From the NCBI GenBank assembly GCA_002898315.1, contig BEHV01000001.1, positions 198,594 to 262,593 on the forward strand: DNA of 64,000 bases, in the 5' to 3' direction. Of this stretch, positions 25,773-34,667 are shown piece after piece. The translations under genes were made by a program, and so were the position numbers. Position 1 is the first letter of the stretch; each line of letters begins with the position of its first letter. The notes beneath the pieces were generated by a model. That model searched no databases. It had not been told where the DNA came from and was given only the letters and a program-made list of their open reading frames with translations. The DNA is from a bacterium HR19 (lineage in GTDB: Bacteria > Calescibacteriota > Calescibacteriia > Calescibacteriales > Calescibacteriaceae).

Positions 25773-26858
25773 ATGAAAAAAAGGTTTATAATTCTGAGTG
25801 ATCTTCATCTTGGAGAAGGAAGGATTGTCAACGGTCAGATAAACTACAAAGAAGATTTTGTATATGATGAAGATTTCTATGAATTTTTAAGGTGGTGGGT
25901 AAAAGATTCTCAATCTTCGGGATATGATTTTACACTTGTGCTGAACGGAGATATATTTGACATAATAAAATCTATACACAAAAAAGGTAAAGTTTACAAA
26001 AAAGATGTTTTTCAGTTCCTTGATACTTCTATAAACAATCACAGAATATTTTTCAACGCTTTGAAGGATTTTGAATCAGAAGGTGGGAAAATCATATACA
26101 TAGTAGGGAATCATGACCATCCTGTCGCCTCTCCTGAAATTCAGACATTCATATTAGAAAAAGCAGGATTGAAAACAAAGTTTATCAAAAGAGAATTTTT
26201 TGAAGATGGTCTGTGGATAGAGCATGGAAATAAATACGAGGTTATAAACAGAACAGACCTTGTCAATATCTGGCTGAAAGATGAAAGTGGGGAAGAAATC
26301 CTTAACATGCCGTGGGGGACAAGATTTGTGGTGGAAGTTGTAGCTTCATTTGCTTTTGAAAAACCATATCTTGATAGATGGAGACCTCTTGGAAAAGCGA
26401 TGAAGTGGGGACTGATATTTGACACAAAGATAACTCTTCTCGCTATAATAAGAATGATAAAATTCGTGATAAAAAATAGAAAAATCTACGACCCAATAAG
26501 AAGAAGATATATTTTCATACCTTTAAGCAGTATCACCGATGCTATGGGACACAAAATTGTAGATAGGTCTGCAAAAATTCTGCTCAAAAGACCAGATATA
26601 AAAGCAGTTGTAATGGGACACACTCACAAGGCACTCCTTGAAAGATATATAGATAAAGTATATGCAAATTCCGGAACTTGGGTCCCATTCGTATCGTTTG
26701 ACGCACCATACATAGGAATCGTAGATAAAAGAAGTTTTGTCATAGCAGATATACCAGAAAGCAAAAATAATATCTTCATAGGAGCTTTTATATGGCATGG
26801 AAGAGAAAGAATGTTTGAAGAGATAAAAGAAATCAGATACTCTGCTCAAAATCTATGA
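25773..26858 (+). CDS. Calcineurin-like metallophosphoesterase
   Basis: The full set of dimetal motifs is present: ILSDLHLGEG at the N-terminus, LVLNGDIFD near residue 60, YIVGNHDHPV near 115, IEHGNKYE near 150 and VMGHTHKALLERY near 285. The 361 residues are longer than LpxH (about 240) and have an extra segment of about 100 residues between the fourth and fifth motifs, with a basic helical stretch. It may act on lipid-linked or nucleotide diphosphates; an LpxH/LpxI-like job in lipid A synthesis is possible but unproved. The RNase gene follows after 34 bp. Confidence 0.82.
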   Translation: MKKRFIILSDLHLGEGRIVNGQINYKEDFVYDEDFYEFLRWWVKDSQSSGYDFTLVLNGDIFDIIKSIHKKGKVYKKDVFQFLDTSINNHRIFFNALKDFESEGGKIIYIVGNHDHPVASPEIQTFILEKAGLKTKFIKREFFEDGLWIEHGNKYEVINRTDLVNIWLKDESGEEILNMPWGTRFVVEVVASFAFEKPYLDRWRPLGKAMKWGLIFDTKITLLAIIRMIKFVIKNRKIYDPIRRRYIFIPLSSITDAMGHKIVDRSAKILLKRPDIKAVVMGHTHKALLERYIDKVYANSGTWVPFVSFDAPYIGIVDKRSFVIADIPESKNNIFIGAFIWHGRERMFEEIKEIRYSAQNL

Positions 26859-26892
26859 GAAAATAAAATTTATGTTCTGAACAATTCAGAAG

Positions 26893-28890
26893 ATGAGAGG
26901 ACCAGAAAAATTTAACGAGTGGAACTTCTTTGTTCTGTACTTTGATAAAGGAAAACTTCTCCCCGGGATAGTAAAAAACGAAAGTTATGGCAAAATACTT
27001 ATCATAACAGAGGAAGGAAAAGAAAAGTTCATAAGCGAATCGCAGATACTTATCAAATCAAAAACCAGAGAAGAAAACCTCTTTGAGAAAATCAAAAAAC
27101 TGAAAGAAGAGATAGACCTCAAACTCATCTGGGAAATAGCACTATCTTCTCCTGATGTCAGAGAAATAGACACAAAAGAGATGGCAAATATAATATTTCA
27201 AAAAGCAGATGCAGAGTCAGTATCAGCAATACTCCTAAAACTATATTCAGAAGAAAATATTTACTTCAAAAAGAAAGGAGAAAAATGGGAAGTCAGAGAA
27301 GAGAAAGATGTAGAAAAAATCATGTCTCAGAGAAAAATAGAAGAAGAAGAAAAAAGAAAAACAGAAGAAGCGAAATCTTGGTTAAGCAAACTACAACCTG
27401 AAATAGAAAAGGTATTACAAACTTCACTCATCTCTTTTTTCAATTCAGATTTTCCAAAATACGAAGAGAAAATTCCTGATGTAGTAAAAGAAAAGCTGAA
27501 CGAGATAAAAAACGGTTTCATAAATAACGAAATCAAAAGAACAGAAATACTTCCGTATAGCAGAGAAGAAGATATTTTCAAGATTCTGTGTTTTTTCGGA
27601 ATCATAGACCCGTATGATAATTTTTTTATTGAGAGGTTCAAGATAAATTACAGACCCCTTGAATTTGAGATTCACCCACTTGAAGAGTTCAAAAAGCAAA
27701 AGGAAAAAGGAGAAAGAGAGAAAATAAAAAATCCATCATATTCAATAGACCTTGAAGGGACAGAAATAAGAGATGACGCTTTCTCAAAAATCACAGAAAA
27801 TGAAATAATGGTGCATATAGCAGATGCAACACTTCTTGACAACGAAAAATTTATAAAAGAAGTGATAAAGAGAGGAAAAACAATTTTTTTCCCAGAAGGA
27901 AAGGTTGATATGCTACCCCAAAAGGTGGTAAAAGAGCTTTCTCTGGATTCAAAAAAATTAAAACCCGCATTAACCATCAAAATAAAATTTTCAGCACTTG
28001 GAGATAAATTTGAAGTTAAAAATGTTGAGATTTTCAAATCAGAAGTAGAAATAGAAGAGAATTTTGAATTTTCAAACTGTGATGAGCGAGTATCAGAAAT
28101 CATTGAGTTTGGGAAAAAACTATATGAGATAAGGACAGAAAAACTCGGCGGTTTAGACCTTATATCAGATGACTTCGCGATATTTTTAAAAGATAAAAAC
28201 ATAGAAGTGCAAAGATGGAGAGTAAACGATTCAAGAATAGCGGTAGCTGAAATATCTATGCTATGCTCACATGCAATAGCTCTCTTTTGCAAAGAAAACA
28301 ATATTCCTGTTTTCTATCGCAGGTCAATACTCCCAGATGAGATAAAATCAAAAATCAAAAATTTCAGAGAACAATCAAAAAACATGAACTTTCCAAGACC
28401 TTACGTGCTATGGAAGAACATAAGGGCAGGAAGAGTGATAGAAACAACAACAACCCCGAGCGGAGCGGAATCAATAGGATACCCACTTTACGCTTGGGGA
28501 ACATCTCCTCTGCGAAGAAGCTGGGATTTCATAAACATAATCCAGATAGGAAGATTTCTTGATAAAAAAGAACTTATGAGAAAAGAACATCTTGATGTAA
28601 TAAAAGATGAAATAGAAACCACAATAGGGAAAATAGAAACAGCAGAAGATATGAGATATAGATTTCTACTCTGCGTTTACATAATCAAAAAATTAAAAGG
28701 GAAAGTCATTGAAGGGCTCGTAGTGGAAAGAAAAGATACAGGAAAGGAAAAACAATATGTTTTTTGGATAGATGAGATAGCATCTTTTGTAAAGGGAAAT
28801 TCAGAAAAGGATTTTGACGAACTTCAGACCGTAAAACTTATGCTTTCTGCTAATCCTTTGAAACTAAGTATATCAGCAAAACCAATTTAA
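26893..28890 (+). CDS. RNase II/RNase R-family exoribonuclease (RNB domain), altered metal site
   Basis: 3'-5' exoribonuclease family, 665 residues. An N-terminal beta-rich segment (LLPGIVKNESYGKILIITEE) and a helical linker precede the RNB domain, which starts at SIDLEGTEIRDDAFSK (about 286-301). It ends with the RNA-binding YAWGTSPLRRSWDFINIIQI. The type resembles cyanobacterial and plastid RNB proteins. In the catalytic motif the usual acidic residue six positions after the first Asp is Ile; the final DD pair is kept. No clear C-terminal S1 domain is evident. Activity may be reduced or use a shifted ligand. Confidence 0.82.
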   Translation: MRGPEKFNEWNFFVLYFDKGKLLPGIVKNESYGKILIITEEGKEKFISESQILIKSKTREENLFEKIKKLKEEIDLKLIWEIALSSPDVREIDTKEMANIIFQKADAESVSAILLKLYSEENIYFKKKGEKWEVREEKDVEKIMSQRKIEEEEKRKTEEAKSWLSKLQPEIEKVLQTSLISFFNSDFPKYEEKIPDVVKEKLNEIKNGFINNEIKRTEILPYSREEDIFKILCFFGIIDPYDNFFIERFKINYRPLEFEIHPLEEFKKQKEKGEREKIKNPSYSIDLEGTEIRDDAFSKITENEIMVHIADATLLDNEKFIKEVIKRGKTIFFPEGKVDMLPQKVVKELSLDSKKLKPALTIKIKFSALGDKFEVKNVEIFKSEVEIEENFEFSNCDERVSEIIEFGKKLYEIRTEKLGGLDLISDDFAIFLKDKNIEVQRWRVNDSRIAVAEISMLCSHAIALFCKENNIPVFYRRSILPDEIKSKIKNFREQSKNMNFPRPYVLWKNIRAGRVIETTTTPSGAESIGYPLYAWGTSPLRRSWDFINIIQIGRFLDKKELMRKEHLDVIKDEIETTIGKIETAEDMRYRFLLCVYIIKKLKGKVIEGLVVERKDTGKEKQYVFWIDEIASFVKGNSEKDFDELQTVKLMLSANPLKLSISAKPI

Positions 28891-28914
28891 AGGTTAGAAA
28901 TGAAAAGCGAGAGG

Positions 28915-29820
28915 TTATCTCTTTTCTCTTGCTCTTGGGTCAAAGAAAGCATAAGCTATTTCTGAAAGAATATTCATTGAAACCAAAATAGTTGTGAAAA
29001 CAAGCGTTAAAGCCATAACAACAGGATAATCTCTATCTACAACAGACAAAACAAAGTATCTTCCCATTCCTGGTATTGCGAAGACCGTTTCAACTATAAA
29101 ACTGCCGGTTATTAAAAAAGCAAAAAGCATCCCACCAACGCTGAAAACAGAAGATAAGGAAGCGGAAACAACATGTAGAAGGAATCTGAATCTCCCTATT
29201 CCTTTTGCCTTTGCAAATTTCACGAAGTCCTCTTGGAGCGTCATAAGAGTAGAAGTGCGTGTAAGTTTAGCTATGTAAAGCGCAGGTCCGAAAGATAAAG
29301 TCGCCACTGGTAGAATATAGTGCTTCCAACCTTCCCACAGAGCCGGCGGTAATATCTTCAACCAAACAGAAAAAACCAGAATCAAAAAAGAAGCAAAAAC
29401 AAACGAAGGGATTGATATCCCGAAAGAAAAAAGTGATTCAAAAGTTCTGCCGAAACGAAAAGCAGAAAAAACTCCGATAGCAATCCCAAAAAATATAGAA
29501 ACCAGAAAGGAGATCGCACCTAACTTAAAAGAAACCGGAAATGTGTCTTTTATTATATCGTTTGCAGTCCTGTGAACGAATTTGTATGACGGTCCCAAAT
29601 CTCCTCTCAGAACTCCACTCAAATAAATCATAAATTGCTCATAAAGAGGTTTATCTAAATGAAATTTTCTCTCTATATTTCTTTTTATCTCCTCGGGGAG
29701 CTTTTTTTCTTTATCAAACGGACCACCCGGAACTATTCTCAAAAGAAAAAATGTTGCAGTTATCACAAGAAGTATTACCGTAGCTCCCGAAAAAAAGCGT
29801 CTGAGTACGAATCCAAACAT
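28915..29820 (-). CDS. Dipeptide/oligopeptide ABC transporter permease (DppB/OppB type)
   Basis: This inner-membrane permease has 301 residues. It starts FVLRRFFSGATVILLVITAT and contains RIVPGGPFD (family block), GDLGPSYKF and the EAA loop RTSTLMTLQEDFVKFAKAKG, then GSFIVETVFAIPGMGRYFV. About six helices are visible. The partner permease, ATPases and binding protein are not in the window, so it depends on genes elsewhere or is an orphan. It is divergent from lnt; TAAAAT lies 5 nt before the ATG. Confidence 0.88.
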   Translation of the reverse strand: MFGFVLRRFFSGATVILLVITATFFLLRIVPGGPFDKEKKLPEEIKRNIERKFHLDKPLYEQFMIYLSGVLRGDLGPSYKFVHRTANDIIKDTFPVSFKLGAISFLVSIFFGIAIGVFSAFRFGRTFESLFSFGISIPSFVFASFLILVFSVWLKILPPALWEGWKHYILPVATLSFGPALYIAKLTRTSTLMTLQEDFVKFAKAKGIGRFRFLLHVVSASLSSVFSVGGMLFAFLITGSFIVETVFAIPGMGRYFVLSVVDRDYPVVMALTLVFTTILVSMNILSEIAYAFFDPRAREKR

Positions 29821-29877
29821 AATAAATTTTAACCAATTAAATTTTTATAATTTAATTTATTTGAAAATGAACTGGAG

Positions 29878-31524
29878 ATGAAAAGAGAAAAAAAAAGAAT
29901 CTTTGAAAAGCCATCAATCAGGATTGAAATAGAGAAAGAACATCAAGGAATAAGAGAAGGGAGTAAAGTTGTAAATTTTTTCTTCTTCGTTTTAGCCATC
30001 TCCATCTCATCTTTATCATACATCCTCTCCCAACCAAAATTTAACATGTATTATCTTTCGTTTATATTTTACCTGCCCTTGCATATTCTTTGGAGAGGAT
30101 ATGGTCAAATAAAACAGTTTCTTTTTGCGGGTTTTATAGCTTACTTTGTGGTTATTCACTGGATAACCCATGCTATAACTCATTATGGTGGTTTCAGTTA
30201 TGTTTTCTCTCTGCTCCCGCTCTCACTTCTCTCGCTCGCGCTTTCAGCTTTTTTTCTTCTCTTCGGATACATAAGGAGTCAGATCAACATAAAGCTCAAA
30301 ATTCCGTTCTCTCTGGCTGACCCTATAATATGGGTATCCACAGAATACATAAAGACATTTTTATTCACCGGCTTTCCGTGGGCGCTTGTGGGATACTCCC
30401 TCTGGCAAAAAACTTCTCTCATTCAGACCGCTGATATAGGTGGAGTTTATATCGTTTCATTCTTCATAATACTGATACAGGGATTTCTATGCGATACCTA
30501 TGACAGAATAATCAATAGAATAAATTCCACAACACTCTTTATCTCATTCATAATAACATTTTTACTCTCTTCTCTTTACCTGACTTATTCCTTCATAAGA
30601 AAAACAGAAATTGAAATAAATGTAGCAAGCGTGAAAGATGAGATACCTGTTGTAGTAGTTCAGCCAAACATACCACAAGATATAAAATGGACTCCCGAAC
30701 TAAAATCAAATTATCTCCGAAAAAATATAGAACTCACAATATCTGCAATAGATTATCCTCATAAATCTTTGTTTGCAGTATGGCCGGAAACCGCTTTGAC
30801 ATTCATCTTGGATTTAGAAACAGAACTTAAAAATGAACTTCTTGATTTTGCCTCAAAAGGTTTTTACATAATAGCAGGAGGAATAGGATATTCAAGAGAA
30901 ATAAAAGACGAGAAAGTAAAAGAGATATTTTATAACAGAGCGTACTTTATCACTCCACAAAAAGAAATCTATCACTATGATAAAACTCACCTCGTAATAT
31001 TCGGAGAGTATATACCATTAAGGTCAGTTATAGAAAAAATACCTTTTGTAAGAAAGATGATAGAAGATGTGGAGAAAGTAGCAGGAGATTTCACTCCGGG
31101 AAAAGAAGTAAAGCCACTCGGGAAAGAAATAAAAGTTGGAGTCCCGATATGTTTTGAATCAATTTTTCCGCAAATTACAAGGAAGATGGTGAAAGATGGA
31201 GCAGATTTCATAGCTGTGATAACAAACGATGGGTGGTTTGGATACTCCTCAGGTCCGTTTCAGCATTTTTCTGTCTCGGTATTCAGAGCCGTAGAGACAA
31301 GGAGGTTTTTGGTGAGAAGTGCGAACACGGGAATATCTGGTGTCTTCTCGCCAACTGGCAAAATCATATATCAGACAAAACTCCTTGAAGAAAAATCTTT
31401 CCTCACAAAAATAAAACCTCTTCAAATTCAGTCGTTTTATGTCAGGTACGGAGATTTATTCTCAATATCATGCGTTTGCATACTTACTATGCTCTTTATT
31501 CTCTCTCTGATAATCAAAAAGTAA
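29878..31524 (+). CDS. lnt: Apolipoprotein N-acyltransferase
   Basis: Adds the third acyl chain to the N-terminal Cys of lipoproteins at the inner membrane. Of 548 residues the first ~245 hold about six to seven hydrophobic helices (FLFTGFPWALVGYSLWQK is typical). The nitrilase domain has the triad Glu in WPETALTF, Lys in YDKTHLVIFGEYIPL and Cys in GVPICFESIFP. A last membrane helix ends the protein. The N-terminal ~35 residues are an unusually basic cytosolic extension. It fits with the several lipoproteins coded here, including the convergent pal. Confidence 0.94.
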   Translation: MKREKKRIFEKPSIRIEIEKEHQGIREGSKVVNFFFFVLAISISSLSYILSQPKFNMYYLSFIFYLPLHILWRGYGQIKQFLFAGFIAYFVVIHWITHAITHYGGFSYVFSLLPLSLLSLALSAFFLLFGYIRSQINIKLKIPFSLADPIIWVSTEYIKTFLFTGFPWALVGYSLWQKTSLIQTADIGGVYIVSFFIILIQGFLCDTYDRIINRINSTTLFISFIITFLLSSLYLTYSFIRKTEIEINVASVKDEIPVVVVQPNIPQDIKWTPELKSNYLRKNIELTISAIDYPHKSLFAVWPETALTFILDLETELKNELLDFASKGFYIIAGGIGYSREIKDEKVKEIFYNRAYFITPQKEIYHYDKTHLVIFGEYIPLRSVIEKIPFVRKMIEDVEKVAGDFTPGKEVKPLGKEIKVGVPICFESIFPQITRKMVKDGADFIAVITNDGWFGYSSGPFQHFSVSVFRAVETRRFLVRSANTGISGVFSPTGKIIYQTKLLEEKSFLTKIKPLQIQSFYVRYGDLFSISCVCILTMLFILSLIIKK

Positions 31525-31539
31525 TGGGAAGAATAAAAA

Positions 31540-32379
31540 TCACTTCACTGTTATGACGAAGACACCTCTTCTGTTCTTACTCCATTTTGATTCATCGTTG
31601 CACTGAGGAGGAGGGCATGGGGCTTCGGGGAATTCTTCTCCAAACGAAACAGTTTGAATTCTATCTTCGGGAATACCCATAAGTTCAACATATCTTTTTA
31701 TTGCTTGAGCTCTTTTCCATCCAAGTTCCAAGTTATATTCATTGCTTCCTCTTTCATCACAATGACCTTCTATAAGAACAGATACATTGGGGTTTTCCTC
31801 AAGGATTTTTTTCAGAACGCTGACATTATACTCAATATCTGCTTTCGCCTTATCTGTGAGCGAGTAAGAATCAAAATCAAAGTATATTTTCCTGAGCTGT
31901 TTGAGTATATAACCTCTTCCTAATGTTGAAGTTCCTTCTATATCATCTGGATTTATTCCTTTGAGGACGGGCAATTCTGGTTTACCATAGGTAAGCTCTT
32001 CTTCTTGAATTTCAACTTTTTCTTTTGGAGCTTGGGCTTCTTCTTTCTTGCGTCTTTCTAATTCTTCTTGCCATCTTTTTATTGCAAGTTCAGCAAACTC
32101 TTTTGAAACAATTGCTTTCGTTTTAGCTTCATCATATTTTTTCTCTTTCACCAGAGATTGAGCATCGTTGTAGTATTTTTCTGCCGTCTTGTATTCTTCA
32201 AGTTTATCTGCGCCGATGCTTTTTGCTCTTTCAAGCGCTTGCTTTGCCGCATCAAGTTCTGCTTGTGGAATCTTTTTCGCACAATTAGATAAAGAAAACG
32301 AGAAAATGAACAGAAAAACAAAAAACAAAAACCATGATCTTTTTGCAAACGCTACATCTGAAAGAGAAATATCTTTCAT
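31540..32379 (-). CDS. pal: Peptidoglycan-associated lipoprotein with helical insert
   Basis: This outer-membrane lipoprotein of the Tol-Pal system links the outer membrane to the cell wall. The signal ends in FSFSLSNC (lipobox Cys about 33). Residues ~35-120 are a charged helical repeat segment (DUF4398-like), and the C-terminus is the OmpA-type peptidoglycan domain with IEGHCDERGSNEYNLELG and NRRGVFV. An extra CPPPQC loop near the end could form a disulfide. I start at ATG 32379 (279 residues), not the TTG at 32391. tolB lies 87 bp upstream on the same strand. Confidence 0.9.
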   Translation of the reverse strand: MKDISLSDVAFAKRSWFLFFVFLFIFSFSLSNCAKKIPQAELDAAKQALERAKSIGADKLEEYKTAEKYYNDAQSLVKEKKYDEAKTKAIVSKEFAELAIKRWQEELERRKKEEAQAPKEKVEIQEEELTYGKPELPVLKGINPDDIEGTSTLGRGYILKQLRKIYFDFDSYSLTDKAKADIEYNVSVLKKILEENPNVSVLIEGHCDERGSNEYNLELGWKRAQAIKRYVELMGIPEDRIQTVSFGEEFPEAPCPPPQCNDESKWSKNRRGVFVITVK

Positions 32380-32466
32380 TATAACTATCAATTATAAAAA
32401 ATCTACACATCTGATGCAAAACAACAAAAAATTTCAGAAGGAAAACGAGGGACAAAACACTGAAAA

Positions 32467-33630
32467 TTATTTCAAAACACCCATTGTCTCATCTTTCTGA
32501 GTATCAAAAATTTTGTTTTTGAAATTCCCATACTGATCAGTAATATACAGGTCATAATCTCCATCTACATTTGAGGAGAAAATTATGAAGTTGCCGTCAG
32601 GTGTCCATGTAGGATTTTCAGCAGAGCCGAAGTTTGTGATAACAGACCTTTCATCAGAACGATCAAAGTCATAGATGTATATGTTGAACCTATTGCCTTC
32701 AAGCTTTGAGAAAACGATTTTTTTACCATCAGGAGATATATCAGGAGATGTGTTATAGTTTCCAGAAAGTGGCAGAACCGATTCTCTCCCATTTTTTAAA
32801 TCCTTTATGAATATCTGTGGCAAACCAAGACGACCAGAGACAAAAATCAAACTCTTCCCGTCAGGGGTGATCTTTCCCATAACATCGGAATTTCCAGATG
32901 TGATTTTTTTGAAGCTCTTTTCTTTCAGGTTAAGAACATATATGTTAGCTCCCCTTCCGTCATTCCAAGGTATTATGAGATTATCGTTGTCAGAAAAATA
33001 AGGACTGAGAAACATTCCGAACTTTATAGATGTTGTATAGAGTTTTTTCGTAGATGAATCAGCTATGTATAATGAGTATTCTTTGCCATTAAAATGCACT
33101 AATGCAATTTTTGATGCATCAGGTGATACAGAGAAAAAAGGAATAAATGACTTTGCTTGAATAAATTTTTCTGCCTTTCCATATAGAAAATCCATAGAGT
33201 ATATTTCTTTTTTCCCTTCTTTGTTTGAAAGGAAAAAGAGCTTGCGTCCAAATATATCTACTTTCAGACCTGTTATTTTTGATATTATCTGGTTAGAAAG
33301 AGCGGAAGCAATAGCGGTTTGACTTTCTGATTTTGCTCTCAACACAAAAATAGGGTCTTTACCTTTTCCGAAGAAACCTTTGAGAACAATAGAATCATCT
33401 TCTCTGCTCAAAGAAAGTAGAACATCTGGCGAACTTTCAACAAGCTCAACATAACCTATAACCTTCAAGTTTCTCTTTATGAGATCTGAAATAGAAGAAG
33501 TATCTTTTGAGCTTTCAAGTGAGACCTTGACTGGCTTATACTTTGGAGAAGTAACATCTATTATAAGTTTCTCTTCTTGTTCAAGAGAGATTATTCCAAG
33601 CAAAAGAAAAAAAATTTTCAACATACTCAT
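32467..33630 (-). CDS. tolB: Periplasmic beta-propeller protein TolB
   Basis: Tol-Pal component that binds Pal during outer-membrane constriction. The 387 residues comprise a short hydrophobic signal (IFFLLLGIISL), an N-terminal alpha/beta domain (DLIKRNLKVIGYVELVES) and repeated propeller blades (SPDGKKIVFSKLEG, TPDGNFIIFSSNVDG, TPDGKSLIFVSGRLG). The tolB-pal order is the usual one, but no tolQ, tolR or tolA is nearby. The start is marked by TAAACT 6 nt upstream. Confidence 0.92.
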   Translation of the reverse strand: MSMLKIFFLLLGIISLEQEEKLIIDVTSPKYKPVKVSLESSKDTSSISDLIKRNLKVIGYVELVESSPDVLLSLSREDDSIVLKGFFGKGKDPIFVLRAKSESQTAIASALSNQIISKITGLKVDIFGRKLFFLSNKEGKKEIYSMDFLYGKAEKFIQAKSFIPFFSVSPDASKIALVHFNGKEYSLYIADSSTKKLYTTSIKFGMFLSPYFSDNDNLIIPWNDGRGANIYVLNLKEKSFKKITSGNSDVMGKITPDGKSLIFVSGRLGLPQIFIKDLKNGRESVLPLSGNYNTSPDISPDGKKIVFSKLEGNRFNIYIYDFDRSDERSVITNFGSAENPTWTPDGNFIIFSSNVDGDYDLYITDQYGNFKNKIFDTQKDETMGVLK

Positions 33631-33636
33631 AAATTT

Positions 33637-33642
33637 AGTTTA
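33637..33642 (-). promoter_or_regulatory. -10 hexamer TAAACT for tolB, leaderless type
   Basis: On the minus strand TAAACT ends 6 nt before the tolB ATG at 33630; no Shine-Dalgarno. Confidence 0.45.
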
Positions 33643-33764
33643 AAAAAGATTTTTTTATTTTCCTGAAAAATGTCAGACGACTTCACAGTTAAAAAGATAT
33701 TGATAAGGGCAAAAATTATACCATCAAAAGTAATATCCTTCCAAGAATTTTAAAATTTAAAATC

Positions 33765-34655
33765 ATGAAGGGAGTGATATTAGCAGGTGGTTCAGGAACA
33801 AGATTATACCCGATAACATATAGTATAAACAAGCATTTTTTGCCGATATACAATAAACCCATGATATACTATCCGCTTTCTGTTCTTATGCTTATGAAAA
33901 TAAATGAAGTGATATTCGTTGCAAACAGAGAAGATATTCCTCTTTTCAAAAAGTTTTTTGGAGATGGCTCAAATCTTGGTATGAAGATAAGTTATACTGT
34001 TCAGGAAGAACCTCTTGGACTTGCTCACGCTCTTTTATGTGCAGAGGAATTCGCAAAAGGAGACAGCATATGCCTTATTCTCGGAGACAATATATTTTTC
34101 GGACACGGGCTTCCCGAAGTTCTCACTTCTGCAAAAGAAGAAGTTGAAAAAAACGGTGGTGCTTTTGTCTTCGGATACTATGTAAATGACCCTGAAAGAT
34201 ATGGAGTAATAGAATTTGACTCTTCCGGAAGAGTGATATCAATAGAAGAAAAACCCAAAAATCCAAAATCAAATTTTGTGGTGGTCGGGCTATACATATA
34301 CGATAGCACAGTATTTGAAAAGGCAAAAAGAGTTGAACCATCTTGGAGGGGAGAGATGGAGATAACATCTGTCAATAACCAATACCTTGCGGAAGGTAAG
34401 CTCAAAGTGAAGCTTTTGGGTAGAGGATTTGCGTGGTTTGATGCCGGAACATACGATAGCTTCCTTGAAGCAGGTGAATTCGTCGCAACAATAGAGAAAA
34501 AAACAGGTCTGATGATAGGATGTATTGAAGAGATATCTTTCAAAAATAAGTGGATTGATAGGAAAAAGCTTGAAGAGATAGCAAAAAAGCTTGAAAAAAC
34601 CGACTACGGAAAATACTTGTGGAAAATTTTAGATGAAAGCGAATCTGAAATTTAA
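33765..34655 (+). CDS. rmlA: Glucose-1-phosphate thymidylyltransferase
   Basis: First step of dTDP-rhamnose and related dTDP-sugar synthesis. The 296 residues show [18 protein letters not shown] (nucleotide loop), [20 protein letters not shown] (catalytic Lys), [24 protein letters not shown] (Mg2+ Asp), [17 protein letters not shown] and WFDAGTYDS. The other rml genes are absent here. The usual SKQLLP reads NKHFLP, a mild change. TAAAAT lies 8 nt before the ATG. The MsbA-like exporter follows by 12 bp, so surface glycolipid synthesis and export may be coupled. Confidence 0.93.
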   Translation: MKGVILAGGSGTRLYPITYSINKHFLPIYNKPMIYYPLSVLMLMKINEVIFVANREDIPLFKKFFGDGSNLGMKISYTVQEEPLGLAHALLCAEEFAKGDSICLILGDNIFFGHGLPEVLTSAKEEVEKNGGAFVFGYYVNDPERYGVIEFDSSGRVISIEEKPKNPKSNFVVVGLYIYDSTVFEKAKRVEPSWRGEMEITSVNNQYLAEGKLKVKLLGRGFAWFDAGTYDSFLEAGEFVATIEKKTGLMIGCIEEISFKNKWIDRKKLEEIAKKLEKTDYGKYLWKILDESESEI

Positions 34656-34667
34656 AATCAATTTGAG

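Noticed and set aside
28896-28940. AGCGAGAG/CTCTTGCT stem at the end of the RNB and permease genes as a terminator
   Set aside because: Most of it lies within the C-terminal codons of the permease gene and the T-run is interrupted.
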